Below are positions 26,124 to 35,025 of a stretch of DNA of 64,000 nt, piece after piece. Source of the DNA: Candidatus Obscuribacterales bacterium (lineage in GTDB: Bacteria > Cyanobacteriota > Vampirovibrionia > Obscuribacterales > Obscuribacteraceae); assembly GCA_031292355.1 (NCBI GenBank), contig JARLHI010000055.1, positions 62,001 through 126,000 on the forward strand. Reading direction: 5' to 3'. Each line of letters begins with the position of its first letter. Within the stretch, counting starts at the first letter, position 1. A program made the translations under genes and the position numbers. The notes beneath the pieces are model-generated. The model saw nothing but the letters and a program-made list of their open reading frames with translations, had not been told where the DNA came from and did no database searches.

Positions 26124-27293
26124 ATGTTGCCCGAAAGCAAAGTTTCAACGAAGCAAATAATCGCAGCAACATCAATGTGGCTCTCGGCCCAGTTTTCAGG
26201 GGCATGTCCCGCGTTTGCGCAAGGGGCTCCACCCGGTCCGTTGCCAACAGATCTGACTCCTATACGTGTCAACCAGGAACGCGAACTTTTTAGTCCTGGT
26301 AAAAGTTACTACGTGTTTCAGAAGCTGCCGCCCAGACTCTGGTTCAATATGACCACAGAGATCAATCAGCGTCTGGAAACCAACGTATATTTGAAAGACG
26401 CAGCCAGCGCAAAGAAAACGGACTACGCCTTCCGTGCCTTTCCATCACTGACAGTCGGCTATTACCTTGGTAAAGGTACTAGTATCTACTCAAATTATTT
26501 TGTTATCAAAGATGTTTACGCCCAGTCTGGCTCATTGAGCAGACCTACAACCCAATCATTGTCTATGGGAGTAAGAAAGGAAGTGCCTTTAGGCGACCAT
26601 TCTAGTCTGCAATTCGATTTTCAATCTCGAGAATTGTGGCAGTCAGCTGGATTGCATCAAGCCGACTTGATTCCTGGAGTTCTGTATACACGCATTCTGA
26701 AGGGAAATGCGGTTGGTTTCGCGAATGTTCAGTTGCAAATGCGCGGTCGCGACTACTTTGTCGCACCGACCCGCGAAATAGATCCCTTTTATACGCTTGG
26801 TCTGGTCAAAACAGTTAATGGCTTCATTTTGACAGCCACCAGCACTCTTATTACTAATTATAGGAATCCGCCATTTACAGGTTCAATTCCCCAGCACGGT
26901 AATGAGGTCATCATTTCCGACTATGAAGTGGCGCACCCTGTAAGCAAAAAAATGCCGGGACTGGTCGCCTTTGTGCGGGCCGAACCTATTTGGAATTGGA
27001 ATGGAGGTCACACTCCGGGCATCAGTGGGTTCGATTTCAGGTTGTACAGCGGCTTCCGCTACAATCTGGCTAAAACAGCCGAACGCGGCACGATGGATGC
27101 CTTGAGGCGAGAAATTCAAAAGCAAGAATCCAGTCCACCGAACAATACAAATGCGCCTGCCGCACCGTCTTCCGTGGTTCCCGATGCATTGGTTCCGCAA
27201 CCAGTATCTTGTGCTGCGCCCAGTGATGTTGGCGCAATCAGTCGCAATGCGGTCTCCAACATTGTCACTCGAATCAGCACCCCATCTTTTTGA
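26124..27293 (+). CDS. Predicted outer-membrane beta-barrel protein
   Basis: A 389-residue protein with a signal peptide (SMWLSAQFSGACPAFAQG). The body alternates polar and hydrophobic residues in strand-like runs rich in Tyr, Phe and Trp (LTVGYYLGKGTSIYSNYFVI, QFDFQSREL, FDFRLYSGFRYNLA), as in outer-membrane barrels. A proline-rich tail with two cysteines follows the last predicted strand, and the final residue is Phe. I see no POTRA domain, so it is not an obvious two-partner secretion TpsB transporter. It sits 131 bases upstream of the second giant protein on the same strand, and a role in exporting or anchoring that protein is a reasonable inference from context. Exact family not recognised. 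Confidence 0.68.
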   Translation: MLPESKVSTKQIIAATSMWLSAQFSGACPAFAQGAPPGPLPTDLTPIRVNQERELFSPGKSYYVFQKLPPRLWFNMTTEINQRLETNVYLKDAASAKKTDYAFRAFPSLTVGYYLGKGTSIYSNYFVIKDVYAQSGSLSRPTTQSLSMGVRKEVPLGDHSSLQFDFQSRELWQSAGLHQADLIPGVLYTRILKGNAVGFANVQLQMRGRDYFVAPTREIDPFYTLGLVKTVNGFILTATSTLITNYRNPPFTGSIPQHGNEVIISDYEVAHPVSKKMPGLVAFVRAEPIWNWNGGHTPGISGFDFRLYSGFRYNLAKTAERGTMDALRREIQKQESSPPNNTNAPAAPSSVVPDALVPQPVSCAAPSDVGAISRNAVSNIVTRISTPSF

Positions 27294-27424
27294 GCTTTGG
27301 ATTTAAATAATTGGATGTTAAATGTCCTCAATTTAATGCATTTACCGTTGCAGTTTGTAGCACAAAAGACAGCTGTAAAGAGACAGAGCAAATACAATAA
27401 CTTGACACTACCCGGAACAGAGCA

Positions 27425-30400
27425 ATGAAAGAGAAATCAAAACGCTACTATCAGGCTTCCATTTTGCTGCTCGAAATGATGTCTGCTCAGTCAGCCTATG
27501 CTCACAACGTCATGCCGACGACTCCGTTTGTCAATCACAATACGACTAATAGTCACCTATTGCATGGTCAAATAAGTTATCCGGGACACGGTCACTTTCA
27601 TAGCGGTCAAAGCAGTCCTGGTGCACACACGCTTTCAAATCGCGCTGTCAGTGCCGGAAATACGAGCTCTCATTTCAAGCATTGGCAAGCCAACACTCTT
27701 TTAGTTCAAGCTCCCGACGCAGGCGTCGTCAATCAGCTCACCCACGCATTCACCTATGTGCCGCAGCATGGAAGTGCGAACACCAATAATCAAGTTCAAG
27801 GGGTTGTTTTGGGTAATGGTGGCTCTAATTATGCTCACAACGGCAATAGCGCAAGCAGTGGACCTTCTCAGAGCAGCAACAATAATTCGAACAATAATCA
27901 GCAAAATTCTAATAATTCCAACACTACTACTTCATCCGGCAACTCTCCATCAGTGGCAACCACCTCAACGCAGGCGGCCTTAGTAACGACTCAACCTGTA
28001 GCTCACTCAATCAATCTGGATCTTGGTTCAAGCGCACAGCTGGTTCTAGCTTCTCAACTCTCGCATTTTTCACCAGTGAACATTACAGTCGGCGGCCAAA
28101 CTTTTGCAGTGACGGCGAATAGCAAATTGACTAGCGCCGAGGCTGTAGCTGTTTCCCAAGTCCTTCACGGCGGCACCCAGCAATTACAGATCAATAGCTC
28201 GGGCATCGCGTCAGGTGGCACTGCAACAATCAATGCTCACCAAAATCAATTAATAGCTTCTCTTGAAATTCCAACCGGCGTTACCGTTATAGACAAAGCC
28301 GGACATAGTGGCATTGACTTCACTCAAGGATTGACTAATTCCGGTAATTTCTACGTGCTTGCTGGTCACCAGTTGACACAAAACGGACAGACACCCACTC
28401 TTGCTGCAAGCTTCTTGTCGAATCTAAGTGGCGGTGTTATTTCAACAATTCTTGGAGCCACCGCTAATACGGCGGCAATTGGAACTAACGGTTTAAACAT
28501 AGTCACGACTGGCGGCTTTCTTAATCTCGGCTCGATAATTGTCGGCGGGCCGCTTTCCGTAACTGCCAGCACAACTTTGACTAATGGCTCAACTACTTCA
28601 CAAAGTGCGGGCAATATAGTTTCATCGGGGGCGCTTCATTTGCAGGCGCCCGTCATCAACAACTACGGTTCAACGCACTCTCTCAACAGTAATGTAAACC
28701 TGCTTGCGAACACGGTAGTAAATTCGGGCAAAGTAACTGCCACTACAGGCAATATCAATATCGGCAACGTCTCCAGTCATGCGCTAGATGTTAATAACAC
28801 CGTCGGCGTCATCGCGGGTAACAACGTCAACTTCAATGTAACCAACTTCGACGCTGCAAATATCGCGGCAAATGCCCCTGTCCAGTATTCCACCTTAAAC
28901 GTGACTGGTGGCACGATAACTGGCAGTTCAATCAATTTTAGCGGAGACAACGCAAAAATCGACGTTGATGCCAATCACTTGAATGGTGCTGTCAATGTTA
29001 CGGGGGCTACGGCCACAGTCGGAGCAAATCTGGGCTCTGTGAATATCAACAGTCTCAAGGTCACAGGCGATCCTACGGTGTTTAGTGGAAATGGACCGCT
29101 CACTCTTCAGGCAGCCGATATCGCGCCGACCAATGGTGCAAACTTTTATGCCTTTAGCGGAGGCGACATTGTCCTCGCTTCGGGATTGACGAATAACGGT
29201 TTTGTCACACTTGATGCCAGCAATCCAACCGGCGCCGGTGGCAACATAGAATTGGCAAGCGGTGTTACCTTCAACTCAGGTACCAATACTGTTCTGGGCA
29301 AAAGCATCAACGGTGGAAGTCTGTTGTTGCAAGGACTGATGCTCAACACTAATGGAGGCAATGTCACATTGATTGCCAATGCAGGCACTGAAACAGGTAG
29401 TGGTGCAGTTAAACTTCAAGGTATCACCGCATCAGGAAACGTCCTTCAAGCCAACGGGGGCAATGTTAATGTCACTGCAGATGGTGCAGTACAGATAAAC
29501 AATATCGCTACGAACGGCTCTAGCGGAGTGGGCAATGGCGGTAACGGTGGCAACGTGACAGTCACCGTTTCGACAGCGTCCAATGTGACCCTGGGCAGCG
29601 TCAGTATGAATGGTGGCAACGGTCTAATGGGTCAACCTGGCTCTCCTGGCAATGGCGGCAACGGTGGTAATGGTGGCTACGGCAATTACAATAATTCGTT
29701 TTATCTAGGTGGCAATGGCGGCAACGGTGGCGCCGGCGGCGCAATTTTAGAAGTTGCAAATGGTGGCTCAGGAGGCGGTGCTGGTGGCACGGGCGGAAAT
29801 GGCGCCAAACAGGGCACTGCCATTAACACCATCATTGCCCAAACTGCAGGCACGCCTGGAACAACAGATGCGGCACCACCAGACAATCCCAACGGCCCCA
29901 AATACAATGGAACCGACCCCACACCATCGACCGGTGGAAGTGGCGGAAATGGCGGTAGTGCATCTGGCACCGAGACCGTCAATCCAAATCCAAATTTAGC
30001 ACCGACCTATTCGAATACTGGTCCCGGTGGTAAGGGCGGTGATGGACAATCAGGATACACCGGTGGCAATAGTTTCGCTGGCACTAATGGTGGCAACGGG
30101 GGCACCCTGACGGTGAGCACCAAAGGCAATGTCGTCGTTACTGGAGTCAGCGCTACCGGAGGAGATGCTGGCGACTCAGGTGGTGGCGGTAACGCTGGTT
30201 CTGGTGGTAACGGCGGAGAAGGTGGAACAGGAAGTTTTGGAGTCAACGGCGGCCCTAGCCCGAATGATCAAGGAATTACTGGCGGGAACGGCTTCAATGG
30301 AGCATTCTCGGGCACTGGTGGAGCTGGTGGAGCTGGTGGTGCTGGTGGTGCTGGACCAGTTGGAGCACTCGGAGGCAACGGCGGCCATGTTAGCATCACG

Positions 30401-32386
30401 GCCGGCGGCACTATCACAATATATACTCCGATCACTTTAACCGGCGGCAAGGGCGGTGCTGGCGCAAGTGGTGGCGGCGGCGGTGATGGTGGAGATGGCG
30501 GCGGCTACGTTAATGGTATGGGCAACCCCACCGGAAGTCAGGGAGGGTTCGCCGGAGGTGGTTCCGTATACTATCTTTATTCTGGTAGCAACACACAAAA
30601 TGGAACCCCCATCTACAACGCTTACTTCACGCCAGCAGGAGCACCCGGAACAGGTGGAGCTGGAAGCAACGGCGGAGCCGGTGGGGCGGGCGGTGGTGGC
30701 GCGGATGGTGCCAAGGGTGGGACAGGTGGCACGGGTGGCTCAGTTCTTCTGAGCGCCGGTTCGACAATAACGGCTGCTGGAATCAACACGCAAGGTGGTA
30801 CCGGCGGAGACGGTGGAGATGGAGGAGATGGCGGAAAAGGCGGCGCCGGTGGAAGTGGTTCACAGGGCGGTCAAGGCGGCATCGGTTACTGGATGGGAAC
30901 ATCACAAAATTTTCTGGGTCTACCGGCAGTACCAATTGGCTCAGTTATCGCCTATCCAAATGGACAGCAATTCCCTCAAACTATTTCAACGCACGCTCTA
31001 GGCGGAGCCGGTGGCAACGGCGGCACAGGCGGAGCCGGTGGTAACGGCGGCAATGGCGGTAACGGCGGCAATGGTGGCGCTGGTGGAAATATCACAATCC
31101 AAACTACTGCGCAGTACACCCTTGGAACCGTTGTGCAGACGGCCGGAAATACAGGCAAAGGCGGCAAGCCGGGCACCGATGGTGCCGCAGGCGCAGGTGG
31201 AATTGGCGGCAATAACGGCGTCGGTGTCTTGCTTGGACCCAATGGCAGAAACGGACAAGGCGGCGCTGCTGGAGATCCAGGTGTTCAAGGTCAGTCATTT
31301 GGTGGCAGCGGATCGAGCGGCACGTTCACGTACAACAATACACCTGGGGGCCCAGGAACTAGTGGTGGTTCTGGTGGTTCTGGTGGTTCTGGTGGCTCTG
31401 GTGGCACCAGCGGTTCTGGCGGTTCCGGTGGCTCTGGTGGCTCTGGTGGCTCTGGTGGCTCTGGTGGCTCTGGTGGCTCTGGTGGCACAATTTCTAACTA
31501 CGGCACAGGAGCTGGTCCTGCACCCTCCACACGCACCGATTCAGCCTTCATCAATTCGATTGTTTCAGCAATCAATGAAACATCTAGCGGCAGTGTCTCG
31601 AATTTCAACACCAATGAACTTCAATCAACTACGGGAAGCAGCGGGCTGCTCAGACCTGAGTCGTTCAATACGGTTGCCGCTCTACCTGTCAACAGCAATC
31701 CTACTCCAGGAGTGCTGCCCACAGATGCTTTACCAGTCAAGCCAAAAACTCATCTCTACACCCAAGGACCAAATCTCAATAACGATGGCAAAGTAATCGC
31801 TGCCATCATCGCCGGTGACCCAAATTCACCCCTGGCTGCTGTATCAAACGTATCGCTGTCCAGCTTAACTAGTCAGCAACTGGAAAACGGTAATTATGTG
31901 ATTAGCCCCCAAAGCAACACGACAATCAGCACTCAGATGGGCACAATTCAAATCGATAAGGGAACAATAGCCTTTGTTTCCTCCGTCAACGGCAATTTAC
32001 AGGTTTATGACCTGTCTGAAAATCACAACGGCGGAGTTGTGGTAACCAGCAACGGCGTAACAACCAAACTTACTGTCGGACAGGAAGTGCTGGTCACGAA
32101 TAAAAACAATAGTGACTTCAGCGCTGTTAATTCGCAAGGCGCTATTGCCTGGCGTAATGCTACAGAAAAAACAGCAACTGATGGCAACAGAATATTCAAA
32201 GCCGAGTTCTCTATCGTCTCTGCTCTACGAAATATTGCACCACTGAAGCAATTATTGTCGTCAAACAACCCGCAAGCGAAGAAGTTAGTCGATAACTTAC
32301 TTAGAGCTGCAGTGTTTATCGCAAAAGCTTCACCGGACACTGGCGAGTATGGAACTTCAACACCAGGCAACCAAGCAGGTCAATGA
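27425..32386 (+). CDS. Giant glycine-rich exported protein, paralogue of the 6202-23322 protein
   Basis: 1,653 residues from ATG 27425. A signal peptide (YYQASILLLEMMSAQSAYA) is followed by a histidine-rich stretch (LLHGQISYPGHGHFHSG), an Asn/Ser linker, and a region of about 420 residues homologous to the other giant protein (INITVGG-type opening, SAEAVAVSQVL, IPTGVTV, VTGDPTVFSG). The middle (about 29520-31490) is extremely Gly/Asn rich in GGNGGNGG and GSGGSGG runs, like mycobacterial PGRS proteins or polyglycine-II helix bundles. The C-terminal about 180 residues (QMGTIQIDKGTIAFVSSVNG, KLTVGQEVLVTN, FSIVSALRNIAPLKQLL) match the FecR-like end of the other giant. Surface structure or matrix protein is inferred. 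Confidence 0.85.
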   Translation: MKEKSKRYYQASILLLEMMSAQSAYAHNVMPTTPFVNHNTTNSHLLHGQISYPGHGHFHSGQSSPGAHTLSNRAVSAGNTSSHFKHWQANTLLVQAPDAGVVNQLTHAFTYVPQHGSANTNNQVQGVVLGNGGSNYAHNGNSASSGPSQSSNNNSNNNQQNSNNSNTTTSSGNSPSVATTSTQAALVTTQPVAHSINLDLGSSAQLVLASQLSHFSPVNITVGGQTFAVTANSKLTSAEAVAVSQVLHGGTQQLQINSSGIASGGTATINAHQNQLIASLEIPTGVTVIDKAGHSGIDFTQGLTNSGNFYVLAGHQLTQNGQTPTLAASFLSNLSGGVISTILGATANTAAIGTNGLNIVTTGGFLNLGSIIVGGPLSVTASTTLTNGSTTSQSAGNIVSSGALHLQAPVINNYGSTHSLNSNVNLLANTVVNSGKVTATTGNINIGNVSSHALDVNNTVGVIAGNNVNFNVTNFDAANIAANAPVQYSTLNVTGGTITGSSINFSGDNAKIDVDANHLNGAVNVTGATATVGANLGSVNINSLKVTGDPTVFSGNGPLTLQAADIAPTNGANFYAFSGGDIVLASGLTNNGFVTLDASNPTGAGGNIELASGVTFNSGTNTVLGKSINGGSLLLQGLMLNTNGGNVTLIANAGTETGSGAVKLQGITASGNVLQANGGNVNVTADGAVQINNIATNGSSGVGNGGNGGNVTVTVSTASNVTLGSVSMNGGNGLMGQPGSPGNGGNGGNGGYGNYNNSFYLGGNGGNGGAGGAILEVANGGSGGGAGGTGGNGAKQGTAINTIIAQTAGTPGTTDAAPPDNPNGPKYNGTDPTPSTGGSGGNGGSASGTETVNPNPNLAPTYSNTGPGGKGGDGQSGYTGGNSFAGTNGGNGGTLTVSTKGNVVVTGVSATGGDAGDSGGGGNAGSGGNGGEGGTGSFGVNGGPSPNDQGITGGNGFNGAFSGTGGAGGAGGAGGAGPVGALGGNGGHVSITAGGTITIYTPITLTGGKGGAGASGGGGGDGGDGGGYVNGMGNPTGSQGGFAGGGSVYYLYSGSNTQNGTPIYNAYFTPAGAPGTGGAGSNGGAGGAGGGGADGAKGGTGGTGGSVLLSAGSTITAAGINTQGGTGGDGGDGGDGGKGGAGGSGSQGGQGGIGYWMGTSQNFLGLPAVPIGSVIAYPNGQQFPQTISTHALGGAGGNGGTGGAGGNGGNGGNGGNGGAGGNITIQTTAQYTLGTVVQTAGNTGKGGKPGTDGAAGAGGIGGNNGVGVLLGPNGRNGQGGAAGDPGVQGQSFGGSGSSGTFTYNNTPGGPGTSGGSGGSGGSGGSGGTSGSGGSGGSGGSGGSGGSGGSGGSGGTISNYGTGAGPAPSTRTDSAFINSIVSAINETSSGSVSNFNTNELQSTTGSSGLLRPESFNTVAALPVNSNPTPGVLPTDALPVKPKTHLYTQGPNLNNDGKVIAAIIAGDPNSPLAAVSNVSLSSLTSQQLENGNYVISPQSNTTISTQMGTIQIDKGTIAFVSSVNGNLQVYDLSENHNGGVVVTSNGVTTKLTVGQEVLVTNKNNSDFSAVNSQGAIAWRNATEKTATDGNRIFKAEFSIVSALRNIAPLKQLLSSNNPQAKKLVDNLLRAAVFIAKASPDTGEYGTSTPGNQAGQ
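31361..31487 (+). repeat. 9-bp tandem repeat coding (Gly-Gly-Ser)n
   Basis: About 14 near-identical copies of GGTGGCTCT (with GGTGGTTCT and GGCGGTTCC variants) code for a GGS run that ends the glycine-rich core of the second giant protein. The last seven or so copies are identical. Such a repeat can gain or lose whole units without a frameshift, giving length variation. Confidence 0.9.
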
Positions 32387-32413
32387 GCTGCCAAAGATTT
32401 ACATCGGCAGCTT
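32385..32413. terminator. Hairpin between convergent genes, possible terminator
   Basis: AGCTGCC (32386-32392) and GGCAGCT (32406-32412) form a perfect 7-bp stem with a 13-base loop. It lies exactly where the second giant gene and the UbiA-family gene converge and overlaps the UbiA stop codon. Neither strand shows a strong U tract, so termination is only suggested by its position. Confidence 0.35.
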
Positions 32414-33322
32414 CTGCACATGAAAGTGGTCCGCTGTTTGCGCTGCGTCATGCAACCAGCTGGCTGGACTACCATAAATAACTACAAGCGATGTCACCAC
32501 CCACGCCACCAGCGCTACTTGAGTGGGGCGGTCATACCAGAACACGTCTTCAGGCGTGCCTGTATGTTTATTGCTCTCAGACAGATACTGGTAGCGCATA
32601 ATGCCAAACAAAACAATTGGCACCGTCAACATCAGAAATTTGCCATGAAAAGACAGAAAGGAATAAAATGCATACGAGGTCACCAAGCTCGGCAAAATAA
32701 CATTTTCCATACGCTGCAGCAGTAGAGGCGTATATTGGGAAAGAGAAGATCTGTGTTTGGAAGAACTCTCAGCGAGCAAATTTAATTCCTGTCGACGTTT
32801 CTCCAGGGCAAGAAACATTGCGCCTAAAGTCGTGCATAACAAAAACCATTCAGACGGTTGCACATGAATAGCTGCCGCACCGGCAACCGCTCGTAAAACA
32901 AAACCAGCCGAAATACATAAAATGTCAATGATGGCAAAATTCTTTAAGGTGCATATATAACCCAAATTGAGCACCAGATAAGCAACAAAAATCAACGCCA
33001 GAAAGGGTCTTTCGTAAAACCCAAGGCTCAGTCCGAGAATAAGACAAGAGGCGGCTAACAATTGCCCCTGAAAAGCAGTGATCTGTCCCGAGGCTATCGG
33101 TCGAAATTTTTTGACGGGATGTTCTTTATCGCTTGCGACATCAACAAAATCATTCAAGATATAAATGAAACTAGAAATTGCACAGAGTCCGAGAAAACAG
33201 ATCAAGGTAGAAACAATAGAATCGTGATCGCCGAATCGACCCGAAAAAAGCAAAGGTATAAAGCAGATTAAATTCTTCGCCCATTGCTTTGGTCTTAAAG
33301 TTTTGAAGATCGCAGATTTCAT
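32399..33322 (-). CDS. UbiA-family polyprenyl-phosphate phosphoribosyltransferase (DPPR synthase-like)
   Basis: 307 residues, nearly all membrane-embedded. After LRPKQWAKN comes the diagnostic motif starting NDFVDVASDKEHP and ending FRPIASG, matching the NDxxD-x-x-x-D-x-x-HPxKxxRPIASG signature of decaprenyl-phosphate phosphoribosyltransferases (mycobacterial Rv3806c type). In that family 5-phosphoribosyl pyrophosphate is joined to a polyprenyl phosphate, the first step toward a lipid-linked pentose donor. The chosen ATG (33322) overlaps the upstream glycosyltransferase stop as ATGA; a start at 33385 would run far into that gene. The coupling suggests that the product feeds the adjacent sugar transferase. 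The sugar finally transferred is not known. Confidence 0.83.
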   Translation of the reverse strand: MKSAIFKTLRPKQWAKNLICFIPLLFSGRFGDHDSIVSTLICFLGLCAISSFIYILNDFVDVASDKEHPVKKFRPIASGQITAFQGQLLAASCLILGLSLGFYERPFLALIFVAYLVLNLGYICTLKNFAIIDILCISAGFVLRAVAGAAAIHVQPSEWFLLCTTLGAMFLALEKRRQELNLLAESSSKHRSSLSQYTPLLLQRMENVILPSLVTSYAFYSFLSFHGKFLMLTVPIVLFGIMRYQYLSESNKHTGTPEDVFWYDRPTQVALVAWVVTSLVVIYGSPASWLHDAAQTADHFHVQKLPM

Positions 33323-35025
33323 CGCACATCCACCAGCGTCCACCCACCATTTGAACAAATTACTTTTGGCGCAGACTTGAGCCATAGAAGAGATGATATC
33401 CGATTATCTGGTACGAGAATCAGATGTTCGTTGCCCGGCGACTGGAGATAGTCACTGAGATCAGCAGGCGTTTTTATCACGGCAACATGCTTATGCAGCT
33501 CGAAACAGGCTGATGGCTGAAATGCCTCGATAGTTGCCACTGGCTTGTCAATCACTTTAGCCAGTCTGACCAGCCTGGCAAAACCAGCTTGTCTGAGGTC
33601 ATAAAAATGATGAATCACAAGTGGTAAAAAGCAGACAGAAATAGCAATCATTGCTCCTAAGAAAAATTGCACAGCCTGCTTTGATAAACGCAGAAATAGC
33701 AGCCCTGTGAATACAAGAGCGGCGACCGCCAGAGCTACAGCCCACAGTTCAAGCGAAAAATATGAGCCAGTAAATATAGCTGACATTTTCGATGCCACAA
33801 AATCCTTCGCTGAGAATAACGTTTTCAAACTAATTGCGCCGGTAACAAATGGTGGCAGACAAACAACCAAAAGTACCGAAATTAAACTGAGTACGACAGC
33901 ACTAATTTTCAACTCATTGTCGCGCTTTTGCTTAAGCACGTCGTCGATGAACGTGCCCAGCAACAATGCGCACGCAGGGTACATCGGCAGAATGTAGGTT
34001 GGCAGCTTCGTTGGCACGAACGAATAAAAAACAAAGACAAAACTGGCCCAACAAACGCAGAACAAAACAAATTGACGGCGTGGGGTGTTAAGCCTGAATT
34101 TACCGAGTTTAATTACTCGCACGCAAGCGGAGAAAAGCAAAATTGACCAGGGAAAAAATGACCCCCAGAACAAGATCAGATAGTAGAACCAGGGCGCCGT
34201 ATGATTCACTTTCCCCAGGGCACGCCCCATATTTTGCCCGATAAAAAAGGTATTTGTGAATTGACCGGCAGTCGCTATGTGCACGGCTACATACCAGGGC
34301 AGCGAAATGAGAGCCGCAAGAAACAGACCAGAAACGAGCCTAAATCTCCTTATTCTCTTCCAGAGTTTATCGCCGCTGCGCGTCGTTAGTAGCAGGAAAG
34401 AAAACAATGCTCCAAAAATCAAAAGTAATGCCACAGGGCCTTTAGTCAACACAGCCAGTGCAACTGCAATGTAGCCATAATAAAGGACCTTCGATTTACT
34501 TTGAAAAACTCCATCAAAAATCAGAAAAATCGCCGCACTGACAAACAAACACAAGGGCATATCAGTGAGCGAAAATCTGCCCACAATCAGAACGATAGGA
34601 CTGGTCAAAAAAATGAGCGCAGACATGACGGCTGCTCGACAGCCAACTGCCGACAAAGAGCGATAATAAATTAGAAGTCCAAGAATTACAGTTGAAATTG
34701 CAGCCGGCAAGCGCGCCGCAAAAGTTGATACACCGAACATTTTATAACAGGCAGCAATCAACCAATAATTGAGAATGGGTTTCTCAAAATAATTGGCATA
34801 GTTCAAAATAGGCGTTAGCAAATCGCCACGCTCGATCATTTCGCGTGCGCCTTCTGAATAATAGCCATCGCTTGAATCAAAAATTCCCACTGCCCCAAGG
34901 GTCGGCAAAAACAAAAGAACAGCGACGAACAAAATTAGCAAAGCGTAAAAGTGTTTGTGCTTAGTCAATCGAGTTGACGCAGAATAGTCATTTGAAAGTA
35001 GGGGGAGCGTTAAATCCTGGAGCAT
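33319..35025 (-). CDS. ArnT-like GT39/GT83-type membrane glycosyltransferase
   Basis: A 568-residue integral membrane protein with about 11-12 helices. The first periplasmic loop carries SDGYYSEGAREMIERGDLLTP, and FEKPILNYWL follows; both match the ArnT/PMT pattern D-E-x-R-Y-x-E-x-x-R-E-M and EKPxxxYW, in which acidic loop residues bind metal and the lipid-phosphate sugar donor. A C-terminal soluble portion (about 450-568) ends in GWTLVDVR. Such enzymes move a sugar from a polyprenyl-phosphate carrier onto lipid A, protein or another glycan on the outer face of the inner membrane. It is first in a two-gene unit with the DPPR synthase-like gene (ATGA overlap). Acceptor unknown. Confidence 0.87.
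   Translation of the reverse strand: MLQDLTLPLLSNDYSASTRLTKHKHFYALLILFVAVLLFLPTLGAVGIFDSSDGYYSEGAREMIERGDLLTPILNYANYFEKPILNYWLIAACYKMFGVSTFAARLPAAISTVILGLLIYYRSLSAVGCRAAVMSALIFLTSPIVLIVGRFSLTDMPLCLFVSAAIFLIFDGVFQSKSKVLYYGYIAVALAVLTKGPVALLLIFGALFSFLLLTTRSGDKLWKRIRRFRLVSGLFLAALISLPWYVAVHIATAGQFTNTFFIGQNMGRALGKVNHTAPWFYYLILFWGSFFPWSILLFSACVRVIKLGKFRLNTPRRQFVLFCVCWASFVFVFYSFVPTKLPTYILPMYPACALLLGTFIDDVLKQKRDNELKISAVVLSLISVLLVVCLPPFVTGAISLKTLFSAKDFVASKMSAIFTGSYFSLELWAVALAVAALVFTGLLFLRLSKQAVQFFLGAMIAISVCFLPLVIHHFYDLRQAGFARLVRLAKVIDKPVATIEAFQPSACFELHKHVAVIKTPADLSDYLQSPGNEHLILVPDNRISSLLWLKSAPKVICSNGGWTLVDVR

Noticed and set aside
31011..31796. 261-codon ORF in another frame over the GGS repeat
   Set aside because: Low-complexity Val/Leu/Ala shadow of the glycine-rich repeat in a shifted frame.
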